From Candidatus Krumholzibacteriota bacterium (GTDB taxonomy: Bacteria > Krumholzibacteriota > Krumholzibacteriia > LZORAL124-64-63), in contig JAJRZA010000076.1 in NCBI GenBank assembly GCA_024275485.1, positions 1 through 64,000 on the forward strand: 64,000 nucleotides of DNA, in the 5' to 3' direction. The notes beneath the pieces were generated by a model, which made no database searches, was not told the DNA's origin, and was given only the letters and a program-made list of their open reading frames with translations. Below are positions 27,550 to 38,800 of this stretch, in pieces (within the stretch, counting starts at the first letter, position 1; the number at the start of each line of letters is the position of its first letter). The position numbers and the translations under genes were made by a program.

Positions 27550-30465
27550 CTATTTCATCAAGGTCATCTTCCGCACCTGGCTGTAGGGTCCAGCCTCGAT
27601 CCGGTAGAAGTACGTGCCCGAAGCCACTGATTGGCCGGCGTCGTCGCGACCAGTCCAGATGATTTCGTGCAAGCCCGCGCCGCGGGTCTCATTGATCAGG
27701 GTCGCTACCTTGGTACCGTCGATACCGTAGACGTTCAGACGCACATCCTGCGTTTCGGGCAGGCTGAAGCTGATCTTGGTCATGGGGTTGAACGGGTTGG
27801 GGTAGTTGGCCTTCAAGGCAAACACACGAGGTGTCACGGTGCCGCTGGATTCGTCCAGGCTGACCTGGATATCGCTGTTGTCGTAACCCCGAACCTCGAT
27901 GGCCAGGTCGGAAACCGCGATCGGGGCACTGCTGTGAACCACAAACAGGTCACCACTGCCGGCGAATCCGTTGTCCACGCCCATGACGGCAACGCTGACG
28001 TCTAGGGAGTTGCCGATGTTCTTAAGGAAGGTCATTTCATTCTGGCTGTCCAGCAGATCGCCGGCGATCACGCTGCCGAGGGATCCCTCGGGTAGGCTGG
28101 CGCGCACGTGCACACCCTTGATGCCGACACCGTCCATGAGACGCAGGGCGTACTGGCCTTCCGCGACTTCAACCCAGGCCAGTTGCACAGTGGTGGAAAT
28201 GTTGTTGTTGGCTTTGGTTGGAGTAACAACACCGAAGTTCATGGAGAAGACCATGAGATCCTCGAAGTTGATGCTGTTGTCGGTGGTGGGGATACCGAGG
28301 CGGCTCCAGTCGTCGGTGGGGCCTACGTCGGTGTATGGGTCGTATTGGCCATCACCGGATGTCGTGCCGAAGGCATTGCCCAGGACATCTATATCCAAAA
28401 CGCCAACCGATCCATCGAATGGGCTCCAAACATCGCCCAACCAGTAGTTGGTCGACCGGTTCATGGGACCAAAGCCCGCGCCAATATTGGCGGCTGCATC
28501 AACGGCGAACACTTCGTAGTAATACACACCGCGGGGAGTGTAGCTATCTTCGAAGGTCACGGCGGTTCCGGGAACCGCACTATTGATCATGGTCCATTCG
28601 GCGCTGGCATCGGCCGCGGCGCGGTCGGCAGGCCATATCGGTTCAGTGGGGTTGTCATCGTCGTATTCAGGATAAGCCGAAGTCACATTATCGCCGGTAT
28701 GCCAAACGGCACGCCAGATCTCGAAGTGGTCCACGTCCGAAGCGTCGGCCATGGTCCAATCGAGGGTGACTTTTTCGTGGCCGGGTGCGGACACGAGATC
28801 TGTGATGGCAGGAGGCGAGGTGCAATCGACCGTGAAGCCGGCACCGGAGACGTCGCCGAAGATGAAGACATTACCGGGGCCACGCAGGTTGTAGCCGGTT
28901 ACCGCCACGTCGACCGCACCTTCAACCAGGGTGCTGAAGGTGACGGTGAAGAGGCTGGTGCCATCGACGCTGATACCGTTGCCGCCGTAGAAGGTACCAT
29001 TGACAGAGTAGGGGCCGGTGCCCGTTACCTGGAAGTAGTCGGCACCAAGGCCTGTCGCTTCGGCGATAACCACGGTGGTTCCGACCGGAACCGTGACGTC
29101 GATAACTACTTCGAAACCGATGACCAACGGAGTGGCATCGCCGATGTTCAGCTTGAAGGTCATGACGTTGGTATCGGAGCAATTGACCGGGTCGCTGTCG
29201 GCGTTGGCGGAGATGTTGCCGCTGGCGTTGTTGGCTGCCATGGCCAAAGCCGCGGTGCACTCACTGCCGACTTCTGGAACATGCGTTAAGTTACTATAAA
29301 GGAAACCACCCGAAGTATTGGCCGAACCCGAGTTTTCCTGCACCGATCCCAACCACACGGCGCCGTTATATAGACCCGCTAACGTAGCCGCTGTCGGGCT
29401 GTCGGTTAAGTTTAGTGCCCACACTGCGTAAGCACTATCCTGGTAACCCCGGTCATTGATTTCGGGAGCGGCACCATACTGGTAACTGAAAGCACCGTCA
29501 TCATACTGGCACTCAAGCAACAAATTTTGGAGCAGGAGTATCTTGTCCAAGTGCTGGCCCGTAACGGAGAATGATCTAATCAGGCCTGATACACCGAGTG
29601 TGTAGATTTCGAATTCGGGGTTGCTGTAATCAACCGTGTAACCCTTGTTGTGGCCGTTCGGTTCAAAGATCCCGTCTCCAGGCACCGCAGGGAAGCTGTC
29701 GTCATGCGAAACATCCGCCAGCGAAGCAGCCAGGGCATCGTAGCCATCGGCTGGAAAGTTGGCATGAAGTTTCATAAGAGCTTCCGTCCAAAGTGCCATG
29801 TCCCAGGCGATCAGCCCGTTGGGATAGGCCGGTTGGCGGCTGTCAATAACCCACTGACCAAAGTCAAGGATGGATGTATTTCCAGGAGCAGGCCGATTGG
29901 CAAGATCGTAGTCCCAAATGGCCACCGCCGCAGCCTGGTAAGCTGCCGCGCTCAGGGCAAGCGGGTCGGTGCCTGCAATAACTTCGGGCAGGCTGGCGAA
30001 GTCCAGAAGGAAATTAATATTCGGTGCGGAAGTTACGTCCGAAGGCAATGAGGCCGCAAGGCCATTGGCTGCGTCTCGCATGGCAACGTAAACACCGTTG
30101 CTGGGCTCCAGCAGATAGGCCTGGTACAGCCCGTTGGCGGTGATTCCCCACACATTGCCGTAGGTTGTCCCCGTGTTCTCGAAGGCGGTAGTTGTCCAAC
30201 CGTAGCCGCCGTTATCCGGGTCCGCATCGGGATCCCCGTTTCCAGCATTATCCTCAGTGAAATCAGCCTGCATGTAGCGCAGGTAGTTGGCACCAGCCAG
30301 GGCCGCGGCCTTGAAATCGGTGGGGTCACCGAAGGCCTTGTTCGACGGTGCGATGGTTTGGTGTTTCTGAATATCCATCACTCCACCCTCGGGTGAAGCA
30401 GCCATAGCTGTCAGGGACCAAAGTCCCATAATCAGAACGACCAAAAGAACATGGCGAAGTTTCAT
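27550..30465 (-). CDS. Large secreted alpha-toroid protein with cohesin/dockerin-like tail and FlgD-like sorting domain
   Basis: About 971 residues with a signal peptide (1-22). The N-terminal 25-420 is helical and resembles alpha/alpha-toroid folds of the terpene-cyclase/prenyltransferase or glycosidase type (repeated A…AYAVWALNL…-like helices); I see no diagnostic catalytic motif. The rest follows the shared tail: cohesin-like (about 420-555), FN3-like (555-672), dockerin-like (672-748), cohesin-like (748-878) and FlgD-like (878-971, ending VRKMTLMK). ATG 30465 is used; a start at 30480 would add five residues. The last 250 residues are nearly identical to those of the 30617 gene. Confidence 0.83.
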   Translation of the reverse strand: MKLRHVLLVVLIMGLWSLTAMAASPEGGVMDIQKHQTIAPSNKAFGDPTDFKAAALAGANYLRYMQADFTEDNAGNGDPDADPDNGGYGWTTTAFENTGTTYGNVWGITANGLYQAYLLEPSNGVYVAMRDAANGLAASLPSDVTSAPNINFLLDFASLPEVIAGTDPLALSAAAYQAAAVAIWDYDLANRPAPGNTSILDFGQWVIDSRQPAYPNGLIAWDMALWTEALMKLHANFPADGYDALAASLADVSHDDSFPAVPGDGIFEPNGHNKGYTVDYSNPEFEIYTLGVSGLIRSFSVTGQHLDKILLLQNLLLECQYDDGAFSYQYGAAPEINDRGYQDSAYAVWALNLTDSPTAATLAGLYNGAVWLGSVQENSGSANTSGGFLYSNLTHVPEVGSECTAALAMAANNASGNISANADSDPVNCSDTNVMTFKLNIGDATPLVIGFEVVIDVTVPVGTTVVIAEATGLGADYFQVTGTGPYSVNGTFYGGNGISVDGTSLFTVTFSTLVEGAVDVAVTGYNLRGPGNVFIFGDVSGAGFTVDCTSPPAITDLVSAPGHEKVTLDWTMADASDVDHFEIWRAVWHTGDNVTSAYPEYDDDNPTEPIWPADRAAADASAEWTMINSAVPGTAVTFEDSYTPRGVYYYEVFAVDAAANIGAGFGPMNRSTNYWLGDVWSPFDGSVGVLDIDVLGNAFGTTSGDGQYDPYTDVGPTDDWSRLGIPTTDNSINFEDLMVFSMNFGVVTPTKANNNISTTVQLAWVEVAEGQYALRLMDGVGIKGVHVRASLPEGSLGSVIAGDLLDSQNEMTFLKNIGNSLDVSVAVMGVDNGFAGSGDLFVVHSSAPIAVSDLAIEVRGYDNSDIQVSLDESSGTVTPRVFALKANYPNPFNPMTKISFSLPETQDVRLNVYGIDGTKVATLINETRGAGLHEIIWTGRDDAGQSVASGTYFYRIEAGPYSQVRKMTLMK

Positions 30466-30616
30466 TTCTAACCCTCCCAAAAAAAAGGTAAACGATTCGG
30501 GCTGGGCGAAGCCCCTGGTATTGCTGTTGGACGAAAACCACCCTCTGCTCCTTTCCGATGGTCACTTGGAACGGCGAGGTCATCCAAAACCCCCGCCGCC
30601 CCGAATTATTCTTTCC

Positions 30617-33600
30617 CTACTTCATCAAGGTCATCTTCCGCACCTGGCTGTAGGGTCCAGCCTCGATCCGGTAGAAATACATGCCCGAAGCGACGGTTTG
30701 GTCGACGTCGTTGCGGCCATTCCAGATGATTTCGTGCAAGCCCGCGCTGCGGGTCTCATTGATCAGGGTTGCTACCTTTGCACCGTCGATGCCGTAGACA
30801 TTCAGCCGCACATCCTGAGCTTCGGGTAGGCTAAAGCTGATCTTGGTCATGGGGTTGAACGGGTTGGGGTAGTTGGCATTAAGGGCAAACACACGAGGTG
30901 TCACCGTGCCGGTGGTTTCATCCAGGGTGAACTGGACGTCGCTGTTGTCGTAACCACGAACCTCGATGGCCAGGTCGGTAGCCATGATCGGAGTGCTGCT
31001 GTTGACTATCAACAAATCACCGGTACCGATGAAGCCGTTGTTCTGACCCATAACAGCCAGGCTGACATCAAGGGAGTTGCCGATGTTCTGCATGAAGGTC
31101 ATTTCACTTTGGCTGTCCAACAACTGGCCGGCAGTCACCCGACCGAGGGAACCTTCGGGCAGGTTGGCACGCAGGTGCACACCCTTGATTCCGACACCGT
31201 CCACCAAGCGCAGGGCGTATTGGCCTTCACCGGCTTCAACCCAGGCCAGACCGGCCGTGGTCGAAATATTTCCCAGGTCCTTGTTGGTGTCTGTTACAAC
31301 GCCGAAGTTCATGGTGAAAACCATGAGATCTTCGAAATCGATGCTATTGTCGGTGGTAGGAATACCAACACGACTCCAGTCGTCGGTAGGGCCGACATCG
31401 CACAAGTTGTTGTAACCAGTGGTTCCGTCGGTCAAGCCGAAGGTGTTGGCAAGAACGTCAATGTCATCGACGGGAGTAACATGACCATCACCGCTGACAT
31501 CACCCAACCAGTAGTTGGTGGCGCGATCGTTGGCGGCGGCGGCAAGAGGGTTGTTGCCGATGGGCAGGGCTGCATCCACGGCAAAGACCTCGTAGTAATA
31601 AACTCCTCGACCGGCAGTGAACGGGCCGATGTCGTCAAAGGTGAAAACTCCGGCGAGCACTGTGCCGGCAAGTTCCCACTCGGTGTTGGACTGAGCCGCT
31701 GTGCGGCTGCCCGGACGGGTGGGAATTACGTCATTGGCAAGGTCGTCGTATTCAGGATAGGCGGATGTTCCCACTGTCGTGTCATACCACAAGCCGCGAT
31801 AAATCTCGTAGTGGTCCGTGTCGAGGTTGTCGTGGCTCCAGGTAAGGGCAACCTTGTCGTGGTGCGGGGCGGCGGTAATATCCGCCACTGCGGTCGGAGC
31901 CATGCAATCCACATCGATGGTGGCTCCGGTAGGTGAAGCTGCGATAGGCTGGTTGGCCGGGTCACGTAGACTGAAGCTGTCGAAAGTGATATCGGCAGTG
32001 CCGTCGGCAGCCGTGGTGAATGTGATTTCGAACAACCCATAGGTCCCGGCTCCACTGATCGGCTGAGTCGGACTTCCCTGGGTGGTTCCTGAAATCATGA
32101 ACGAGCCGTCGCCGTTGTCAAAGGTGAGGAACTGGGTTGTGCCCCCGAAGACGTTCAGGTTGGTGATGCCGTTCCAGTCAACTTCACTGGTGGCGCGCAC
32201 CATGGCGTTGAAGCCGAAAACGTCAGGAGTGTAGGCGTCCATGGTAAGATTGAAGGTCAGCGTGACGTTCTGGCCACAAACCAACGGACCGCTGGTGGAT
32301 GGAGCCACCGTCATGATGGCCATGCCGGTCCAGGGCTCGAACAGGATGTTGTCGTCAACCTCGTTGCCGGTGCCTGCGGGATTGAGGGTCGGGTGGAAGG
32401 GGCCGCTGGCGTCGCCCCACCAGTTGTGGAGAAAGTCGACGATGTTCGGCGCGCTGTTGCTCACGCCGTACGTGTCGTTGCCGGACAGGTTGTTGCCCCG
32501 GCCAACCACAACCGAGGTGTCAAGAGCATCATAGCCACAGGCAACACCCGTGCTGTTGCCGGTAATAATGTTGTCGTTGAGAGTCATCGTCGTGCCGGGA
32601 GCAAAGTAGGTTGAAATGAGCAACCCCGCAGAGGTCGACCCGTCGCTGGAAGCAACGCCCTGGCAAGCGGTGATGGTGTTGTTCTCCACTGTCATCACCG
32701 CACCGGCGCTGATGTCGCAGGCATAGTCGAGCCAGTCCCCGACACCCTTGCCGGTGTAGGTGTTACCGCTGAACGAGCTGTTGCTAAGACCGGTACCGAA
32801 TGCCAAGAAGCCGATACGGCCGATGTTGTCGAAGGTGCAGCCGGTGACGTCCCAGTTGCCTGCACCGAAGGCGGCAAGGGCCACGCCCCCGTAGGTCGGA
32901 CCCGACTCGTTGTAGGTGATGTTGCGCAGCGCGCAATTGTCCAACACCCCGCTGCCATGGGACCGGATTCCCTGATAAACCAAGTAGCCGGCACCATCCA
33001 GCTCCAGGTTGCGCAGCTCCAGGTGGGTGCCTGCCGTTTGCAGGAACCAGCCACGAGGATCGCCGCTATTTCCAGTGTCACTGTCCGTCATGATGATCGG
33101 GCGGTTTCCGGGATCGCCAATAATATTGATGTCCTTGTCGACAAGAATCTGGCCTGCCTCGACATAAGTGCCGGGCATGACGTTAACTGTATCACCACTG
33201 TTGGCCAGATTGATCGCGTCCTGGACAGAGTCATTGGTGCCAAGAGTCATCGGAACGGTGCCCAGAGCGAGACCGTACCAAGGGCTGAAATCAAGGGTGC
33301 CGGAGATCTTGGCCGTAGGATCAAGAGACCCCCAGTAGTTGGCCTCGGCATCCTGAACGGTGACGGCGTTGGAAAAACCATCGTAGGTCAAATTGTCGAA
33401 AATCGTATTGTCGTGGGCAACCGTGGTGAGGGTGGCCCCGCCAAAATCATAGACAACGTAACCCCAATCAAATTGCGAGATTTCACAATTGGTCATGGTG
33501 CAGTTGACTACATCATCACCGTAGGGAGAAACGCCCCAGGTATCCACCAGGGCCGGACTGGCTCCTGTAAAAGAACTATTGGCCAGTGAAACGTTTACTG

Positions 33601-35332
33601 TTCCCTTGTTCGGGGCCTTCGTTCCCGAATCGAAAGGCTGAGCCAATCCCCTGGTTGAATTCACGGAAGACTTGGCGGCCCAGGATGTGACATACATGGC
33701 ATCGAACGTGGAATTGGTCACGGTGCAACCATCAACACTGCCACTGGTGTCCTGCAACCAGATGCTAACCTGAACATTGTCGGCTGTGCAATTGTTCAGA
33801 TCCCAATTGGTACCGGAGACTCCCAAAAAGCCACTTGCAGCCCAGGGGGTGCCAATCCAATGAATGTTCTGAACGGAACAATTGCTGGAGGTGGCAGATG
33901 CTCCACCGCTGACCTGGATACCATTCTGGGCCGTGATCGTCGTTTGCCCTTGTCCGGTGGCAGAAACGAAATCCATGGTCGCAGTCAGGCCGGCACCTGA
34001 AATCACAACCCCGGTTTTCTGAAAGTCATCCACGCTGATCTGCATCATGTCGAAGGCATGAGGGCCTCCGTCATCGGTGATGCAGTAGATGCCATTGCCG
34101 TGCTGGGCACCACTGAAAGTCGTGTCCATGATGTTGTCCACGTCCACGTTGGTCAGTGATCCCCCCGAGTTGAAATAACCAAATCCCTGGAAGCGGTAAT
34201 TGGCGGTACCCCGGTTCAATCCATCCAGGGTCATGTCGGCAAAATTTACTCCGTCGGCGTGATCCACAAATACGACGGGGAAATTATTGTTCGTGCCGGT
34301 GGCGAAGGAGAGCGCCAGAGTCGGAGGTGAATCGATATACGTTGCATCCACACCTGCGCCCAAAATACTCAGGTTGTCCGTGGTCACGTGCAGTTGCTCT
34401 TCATAGTGTCCCACGCCAACTACGATATCATCGCCGGCACTGGCTGCGTCGATGGCAATTTGAATGGACATCCCGCTGGCCACCAAAAAGCGGCCGTCAG
34501 CGATGTCGATTATGTAGGATCCAGGACTGGCCAATGCGGCCGTCACTGCATCAGTTTCAGTATCTTTGTAGAAGGTGTAACCGGGGGCGAAAATATTCCG
34601 CACCATGTAGCCGTAACCGCTGACCACGATGTTGGTGTTGAAGAGCCCGAATTCATCCTGGTTGTAGAGGTTTTGTTCTCCCAGGCTGAGGGTGGTGCCG
34701 TCGATGGCGACATTGTCCGACCCGCGATTCAGGTAACTGGAACTCGAACTGTAAATGGCGATGCTGCCCCAGGTGTTGTTGCTGGTGGTGATGTTGTTCA
34801 TGACAACGTCAATGCAACCGGTAATCTGCAGGCCGTTGCCGCCGGTGGCGTCGCTGCTGGTCAGGTGGGACAAGACGACGGTGTTGTACCCATGAACATC
34901 GAAACCGGTGCGCTGATGAGCGCCGGAGATGGTGACGTTCTGAATGGTCAGATTGTCATAACCGTTGGCAGGATTGCCCGTACCACTGGCATGGATGGGG
35001 TAATTGATATTGCCGACATTGGCAACCAGGGTGAAGTTTTCCAGGATAACGTCGTGGGACGCCACGGAAAAACCATAACCACCGGCGGCCGGGATGTTGA
35101 TCAATACCCCCGATTCACTCTGGCCGGTCACTGTTTGGGCCTGGTTGACGTAAAGTGTTCCCACCGGAGTGTATGTGCCATCAAGGATATAAACGGTATC
35201 ACCAGGCAGGGCTGCCGTCAGAGCGGCTTCAATGGTACCAAAATCCGTCGGCACCGTGATCGTGGCGGCAAACGCACCGGCTGCCCAAAGCATCAATGCC
35301 AGGGCGAGCAGCATGGTCTTCTTCATAGTCAT
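30617..35332 (-). CDS. Giant secreted multi-beta-helix protein with dockerin-like module and FlgD-like sorting domain
   Basis: 1571 residues; GGAGG seven bases before ATG 35332; signal peptide 1-22. Three successive right-handed beta-helix blocks (about 23-290, 290-700, 700-1000) are followed by the shared tail: cohesin-like (1000-1144), FN3-like (1144-1267), dockerin-like (about 1267-1354, with the best-preserved first loop of the family, GDVSGDGHVTPVDDID), cohesin-like (to about 1477) and FlgD-like. The second helix block is paralogous to the head of the 23467 protein (shared GNGI/GGPH and VDDFQKTG). Beta-helix proteins of this type often bind or cleave polysaccharides, but no lyase or hydrolase residues could be assigned. 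Confidence 0.85.
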   Translation of the reverse strand: MTMKKTMLLALALMLWAAGAFAATITVPTDFGTIEAALTAALPGDTVYILDGTYTPVGTLYVNQAQTVTGQSESGVLINIPAAGGYGFSVASHDVILENFTLVANVGNINYPIHASGTGNPANGYDNLTIQNVTISGAHQRTGFDVHGYNTVVLSHLTSSDATGGNGLQITGCIDVVMNNITTSNNTWGSIAIYSSSSSYLNRGSDNVAIDGTTLSLGEQNLYNQDEFGLFNTNIVVSGYGYMVRNIFAPGYTFYKDTETDAVTAALASPGSYIIDIADGRFLVASGMSIQIAIDAASAGDDIVVGVGHYEEQLHVTTDNLSILGAGVDATYIDSPPTLALSFATGTNNNFPVVFVDHADGVNFADMTLDGLNRGTANYRFQGFGYFNSGGSLTNVDVDNIMDTTFSGAQHGNGIYCITDDGGPHAFDMMQISVDDFQKTGVVISGAGLTATMDFVSATGQGQTTITAQNGIQVSGGASATSSNCSVQNIHWIGTPWAASGFLGVSGTNWDLNNCTADNVQVSIWLQDTSGSVDGCTVTNSTFDAMYVTSWAAKSSVNSTRGLAQPFDSGTKAPNKGTVNVSLANSSFTGASPALVDTWGVSPYGDDVVNCTMTNCEISQFDWGYVVYDFGGATLTTVAHDNTIFDNLTYDGFSNAVTVQDAEANYWGSLDPTAKISGTLDFSPWYGLALGTVPMTLGTNDSVQDAINLANSGDTVNVMPGTYVEAGQILVDKDINIIGDPGNRPIIMTDSDTGNSGDPRGWFLQTAGTHLELRNLELDGAGYLVYQGIRSHGSGVLDNCALRNITYNESGPTYGGVALAAFGAGNWDVTGCTFDNIGRIGFLAFGTGLSNSSFSGNTYTGKGVGDWLDYACDISAGAVMTVENNTITACQGVASSDGSTSAGLLISTYFAPGTTMTLNDNIITGNSTGVACGYDALDTSVVVGRGNNLSGNDTYGVSNSAPNIVDFLHNWWGDASGPFHPTLNPAGTGNEVDDNILFEPWTGMAIMTVAPSTSGPLVCGQNVTLTFNLTMDAYTPDVFGFNAMVRATSEVDWNGITNLNVFGGTTQFLTFDNGDGSFMISGTTQGSPTQPISGAGTYGLFEITFTTAADGTADITFDSFSLRDPANQPIAASPTGATIDVDCMAPTAVADITAAPHHDKVALTWSHDNLDTDHYEIYRGLWYDTTVGTSAYPEYDDLANDVIPTRPGSRTAAQSNTEWELAGTVLAGVFTFDDIGPFTAGRGVYYYEVFAVDAALPIGNNPLAAAANDRATNYWLGDVSGDGHVTPVDDIDVLANTFGLTDGTTGYNNLCDVGPTDDWSRVGIPTTDNSIDFEDLMVFTMNFGVVTDTNKDLGNISTTAGLAWVEAGEGQYALRLVDGVGIKGVHLRANLPEGSLGRVTAGQLLDSQSEMTFMQNIGNSLDVSLAVMGQNNGFIGTGDLLIVNSSTPIMATDLAIEVRGYDNSDVQFTLDETTGTVTPRVFALNANYPNPFNPMTKISFSLPEAQDVRLNVYGIDGAKVATLINETRSAGLHEIIWNGRNDVDQTVASGMYFYRIEAGPYSQVRKMTLMK

Positions 35333-35815
35333 GGAATAACCTCCGGGTTTACCGTGATGGGGGTAATGAGAAATGTGTGGAGTGTCATGTGAACTCTCCC
35401 AATAAGCTGGATTCCTATGGTGTAAAACTGGGAAGTTGACGGGCGAAGTGATTTCCCCTTGTTAATAATTTTTTAAAGCCCCCCTCTCCATCAAAACCAA
35501 ACAACCATGGACCTTGAGAACAAGGCAACAAAGAACCAACCTCTGGAATAAGCAGAGGCTTGACGGGAATAGACTTACCCCGTCAATTGTATATGTATCT
35601 AGACGAAAAAACTGCCCGGGCGAGTGGACATATTGGACGAATCGGGATTGTTACAGATTCTACTAAGATTGTCAAGAGAGTTGTTGTCTTTTGCAATGTT
35701 TGGAGTTGTTGAAACAAATTAAATCCCCAAAACAGGACACATTTGATATAGAAATGCAAAAACCGACTGCCGGGGAATGAAGGTAGATCACCCGAAAAAA
35801 GTTTCAGGCGGTGGG
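35333..35815. other. Divergent AT-rich intergenic region between two secreted-protein genes
   Basis: About 550 bases separate the divergent starts at 35332 and 35887. No gene is supported on either strand. The middle is AT-rich with several A and T runs. Promoters for the 30617 gene (leftward) and the C25 gene (rightward) must lie here; only the latter is convincing. Confidence 0.5.
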
Positions 35816-35846
35816 TTGGACAGGCAAGGCCATGGTCCTGTATACT
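35816..35846 (+). promoter_or_regulatory. Candidate promoter of the C25-HDAC-CPBP-decarboxylase operon
   Basis: TTGGAC (35816-35821) and TATACT (35841-35846) with a 19-base spacer, 40 bases before the ATG at 35887, which itself has GGAG eight bases upstream. Confidence 0.45.
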
Positions 35847-35886
35847 AACCCATCTGTTGTGCCCTCTTTTGTTTCAGGAGTATTCC

Positions 35887-38800
35887 ATGAATGCCCATCT
35901 GCGTAATTTCGCATTTGCCCTGTTTATCATTCTCTTCTGTTTCAAAGGAGCGACCCTGGCTGTTTCCGTATCATCTCAATTGACATCACTTCAATTGACA
36001 GAGGATCCGGTCCCGGTCGCCCTCAAGCTGATATCCGAAGACCGACTTGGCTGCGAAATCCAGTTTGAGCTGAATCAGCTCTCCCGTGACATCATCACCG
36101 TGAATGGAACCACCTTCCAGGCCCTGACCATCCTCGGTGGAGGTCTTTCCGGGCAGAATGGGGCGCCCGGCCTGCCAACCTATTCAGGAATGATCGCCGT
36201 GCCTGCAGGGCATACCGTGGACGCAGTGGTCGTCAATTCCGAATTGCGGGTATTTCCCGACATGAAAATATTCCCCGTGCAACCGGAGAAGGCGGAGTCT
36301 TTCCACATTGATCACAACGCCTACAGCCCCCAATCCGGCTCTCGGTCTCAGGTCTCTTTCACCATCAGTCTGGGTGAACCGGCCATCCTGCACGGTCAAC
36401 CCGTGGTTTCCTTCACCGTCAATCCTGTGCATTTCAGAGCCGAAGACAATTTGGTCACCGTTGCGTCCAGGTTGTCCCTCAGGTTCCAATTCAAGGCCGA
36501 TGGAAAGGGAAAAACGTCACGACGGGTCTTCAACAGCACTCCCAGGTCATTTTCCCGGTTGTTTGATGATGTTCTGATCAACAGCCTGCCGTCGGAAAAA
36601 TCCGGTTCCACCAATGATCTGGGAACCTACCTGGTGATCACCCCGCCCAGTGGTCAAAGTTCACTGGCCCCCCTCCTGGATTGGCGGCGGCGACAGGGAT
36701 ACAATGTTTTGGTGGGCAACACCGGCACCATCGGACCGTCTGCAGTCGATATCAAAAGCTACATCCAGAATATTTACGACACCGTGGAGCCTCCCCTGGA
36801 ATATGTGGTGATGATTGGTGATGCCAATGGCTCCCTCACCACCCCAACCTTCATTGAATACATTTCCGGCTATCATGGAGAAGGTGATCACTATTACACC
36901 ACCCTGGATGGAGGGGATATTCTTTCGGATATTCACATCGGTAGGCTCACGGCCCGGGACCCTACGGAATTGTCGGCCATCATCACCAAAATCATCACCT
37001 ACGAAACCAATCCGCCCACACTTCAGGATCCCGACTGGTTCAACCGTGCTTCGGTGGTTGGCGACCCGTCGTCTTCGGGCATCACCACGATTTACGTGAA
37101 CCAATGGCTGAAAGAACAGCTTCAGACCCTGGCCTTCACTCAGGTGGATTCTATTTTCGGTGGGAATTTTCCCGGCTTGATGTACACCTCCATCAACCAG
37201 GGCCTCAGTGTGTTCGGTTATCGTGGTTTTTACGACATGAGCGGGTTCTCCCTGGCTCATATCACCACCCTGTCCAATGAATCCAAACTGCCTTTTGCCG
37301 TCATTCCAACCTGTGATACCGGGTCATTCCTGACCCAGACAACCTGTCGGTCGGAAGCTTTTTTGCGCAATCCGGGCGGGGGGGCCATCGGGGCCATCGG
37401 AATGTCCACTCTTGGCACTCACACGCGCTACAACAACTGCCTTTACCACGGAATTTGGGAAGGCGCCCTGAATTCCGGTGACCACCACCTCGGCGCGGCT
37501 CTTTCCCGCGGCAAACTTGAAGTTTACAATAATTATTTCCTAGCCGAGCCTGGCATAACCGAAACCTGGGCTGTTTGGGCCAACCTGATGGGCGATCCGG
37601 CCACTGACCTTTGGCTGGATACGCCCTCAATTTTGCTGGCTGAATTCCCGACCGAATTGCCAGTGGGTGCAGGATCAGTTCCCGTAATGGTCACCAGTAA
37701 TGGAAATCCGGTGGCCGGAGCCCTTGTCGCCCTGTACAAAGCCAATGAAATCCGGGTCACCGGCACCACCGATGACTTCGGGCAGGTCAACCTACCCATT
37801 CACGGGCCAACCGAAGGCACTTTGCTGGTGACCGTCACCAAACACAATTGCAAACCCGTGCGCGGCTGGTTGTCCCTGGGTGAAGTGAGCGCTCACGCAA
37901 CTTTGACCGAGATCGCCCTGGACGACGGATCCTCAAGTGGATCTGGAAATGGCGATCTGCTGCCAAACCCGGGTGAATCCCTGAACATTCGCTGTGCCCT
38001 GACCAACGAGGGAATCAATCTGGCCGCCAATGTGACCGCCAGCCTTATCAGCCGCGATCCCATGGTGACCATCGTCGATGGCAACGACAGTTTTGGGGAC
38101 ATTCCCGCCGGACAAACGGTTTGGAGCCAGGACAGTTTTGAAGTTCTTGTTTCCGGTCAGGTGTCCGACCAGTATGCCGTGGCGATGGACCTGGTGGCCA
38201 TCAACGACGATACAGGAACTTTCGGTCCCCTCGAACCAGGCGAACTGTTCAGCAACGCCGTCAATCACTTCACCCTGAAATTTGCTGACGATTGCTTTGC
38301 CGGCCATCTGGCCACTTTTGAATTGCGCCTCACCCTGCCCGATGGGCTGATCCGCACCACGGTGTTCCAAATGACCGTGGGTGAAATTTCGCACACCGAT
38401 CCGATTGGGCCCGACAACCATGGCTATTATGCCATCGACAACACCGATACCTCCTACGACCAGGCGCCGGTATACGATTGGGTGGAGATCAATCCCGCAT
38501 ATGGCGGCCCCGGTACCGACACCGGTATGTCCGACGACTACTTTGAACAGGACAAAACCAGCATCTTCGACCTGCCCTTCCCTTTCAGCTATTACGGCAC
38601 CGAATTCAACAAAATTTCCATCTGCACCAACGGTTGGATTGCCATGGGGGCGACCAATCTTCGACATTACCGAAACTTCACCCTGCCCAGCGCCGGCAGT
38701 CCCGACGCCATGATCGCCCCCTTCTGGGACAATCTCTACACCAGTGGGGACCACAAGGTTTATTACTGGTACGACGAAGCCAACGGGCGTTTCATCGTCG

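Noticed and set aside
23467-35332. Polysaccharide lyase or pectinase activity for the beta-helix proteins
   Set aside because: The fold alone does not imply an enzyme and I could not place catalytic residues.
34388-35392. 334-codon plus-strand frame opposite the multi-beta-helix gene
   Set aside because: Low-complexity valine/glycine-rich mirror of the beta-helix repeats.
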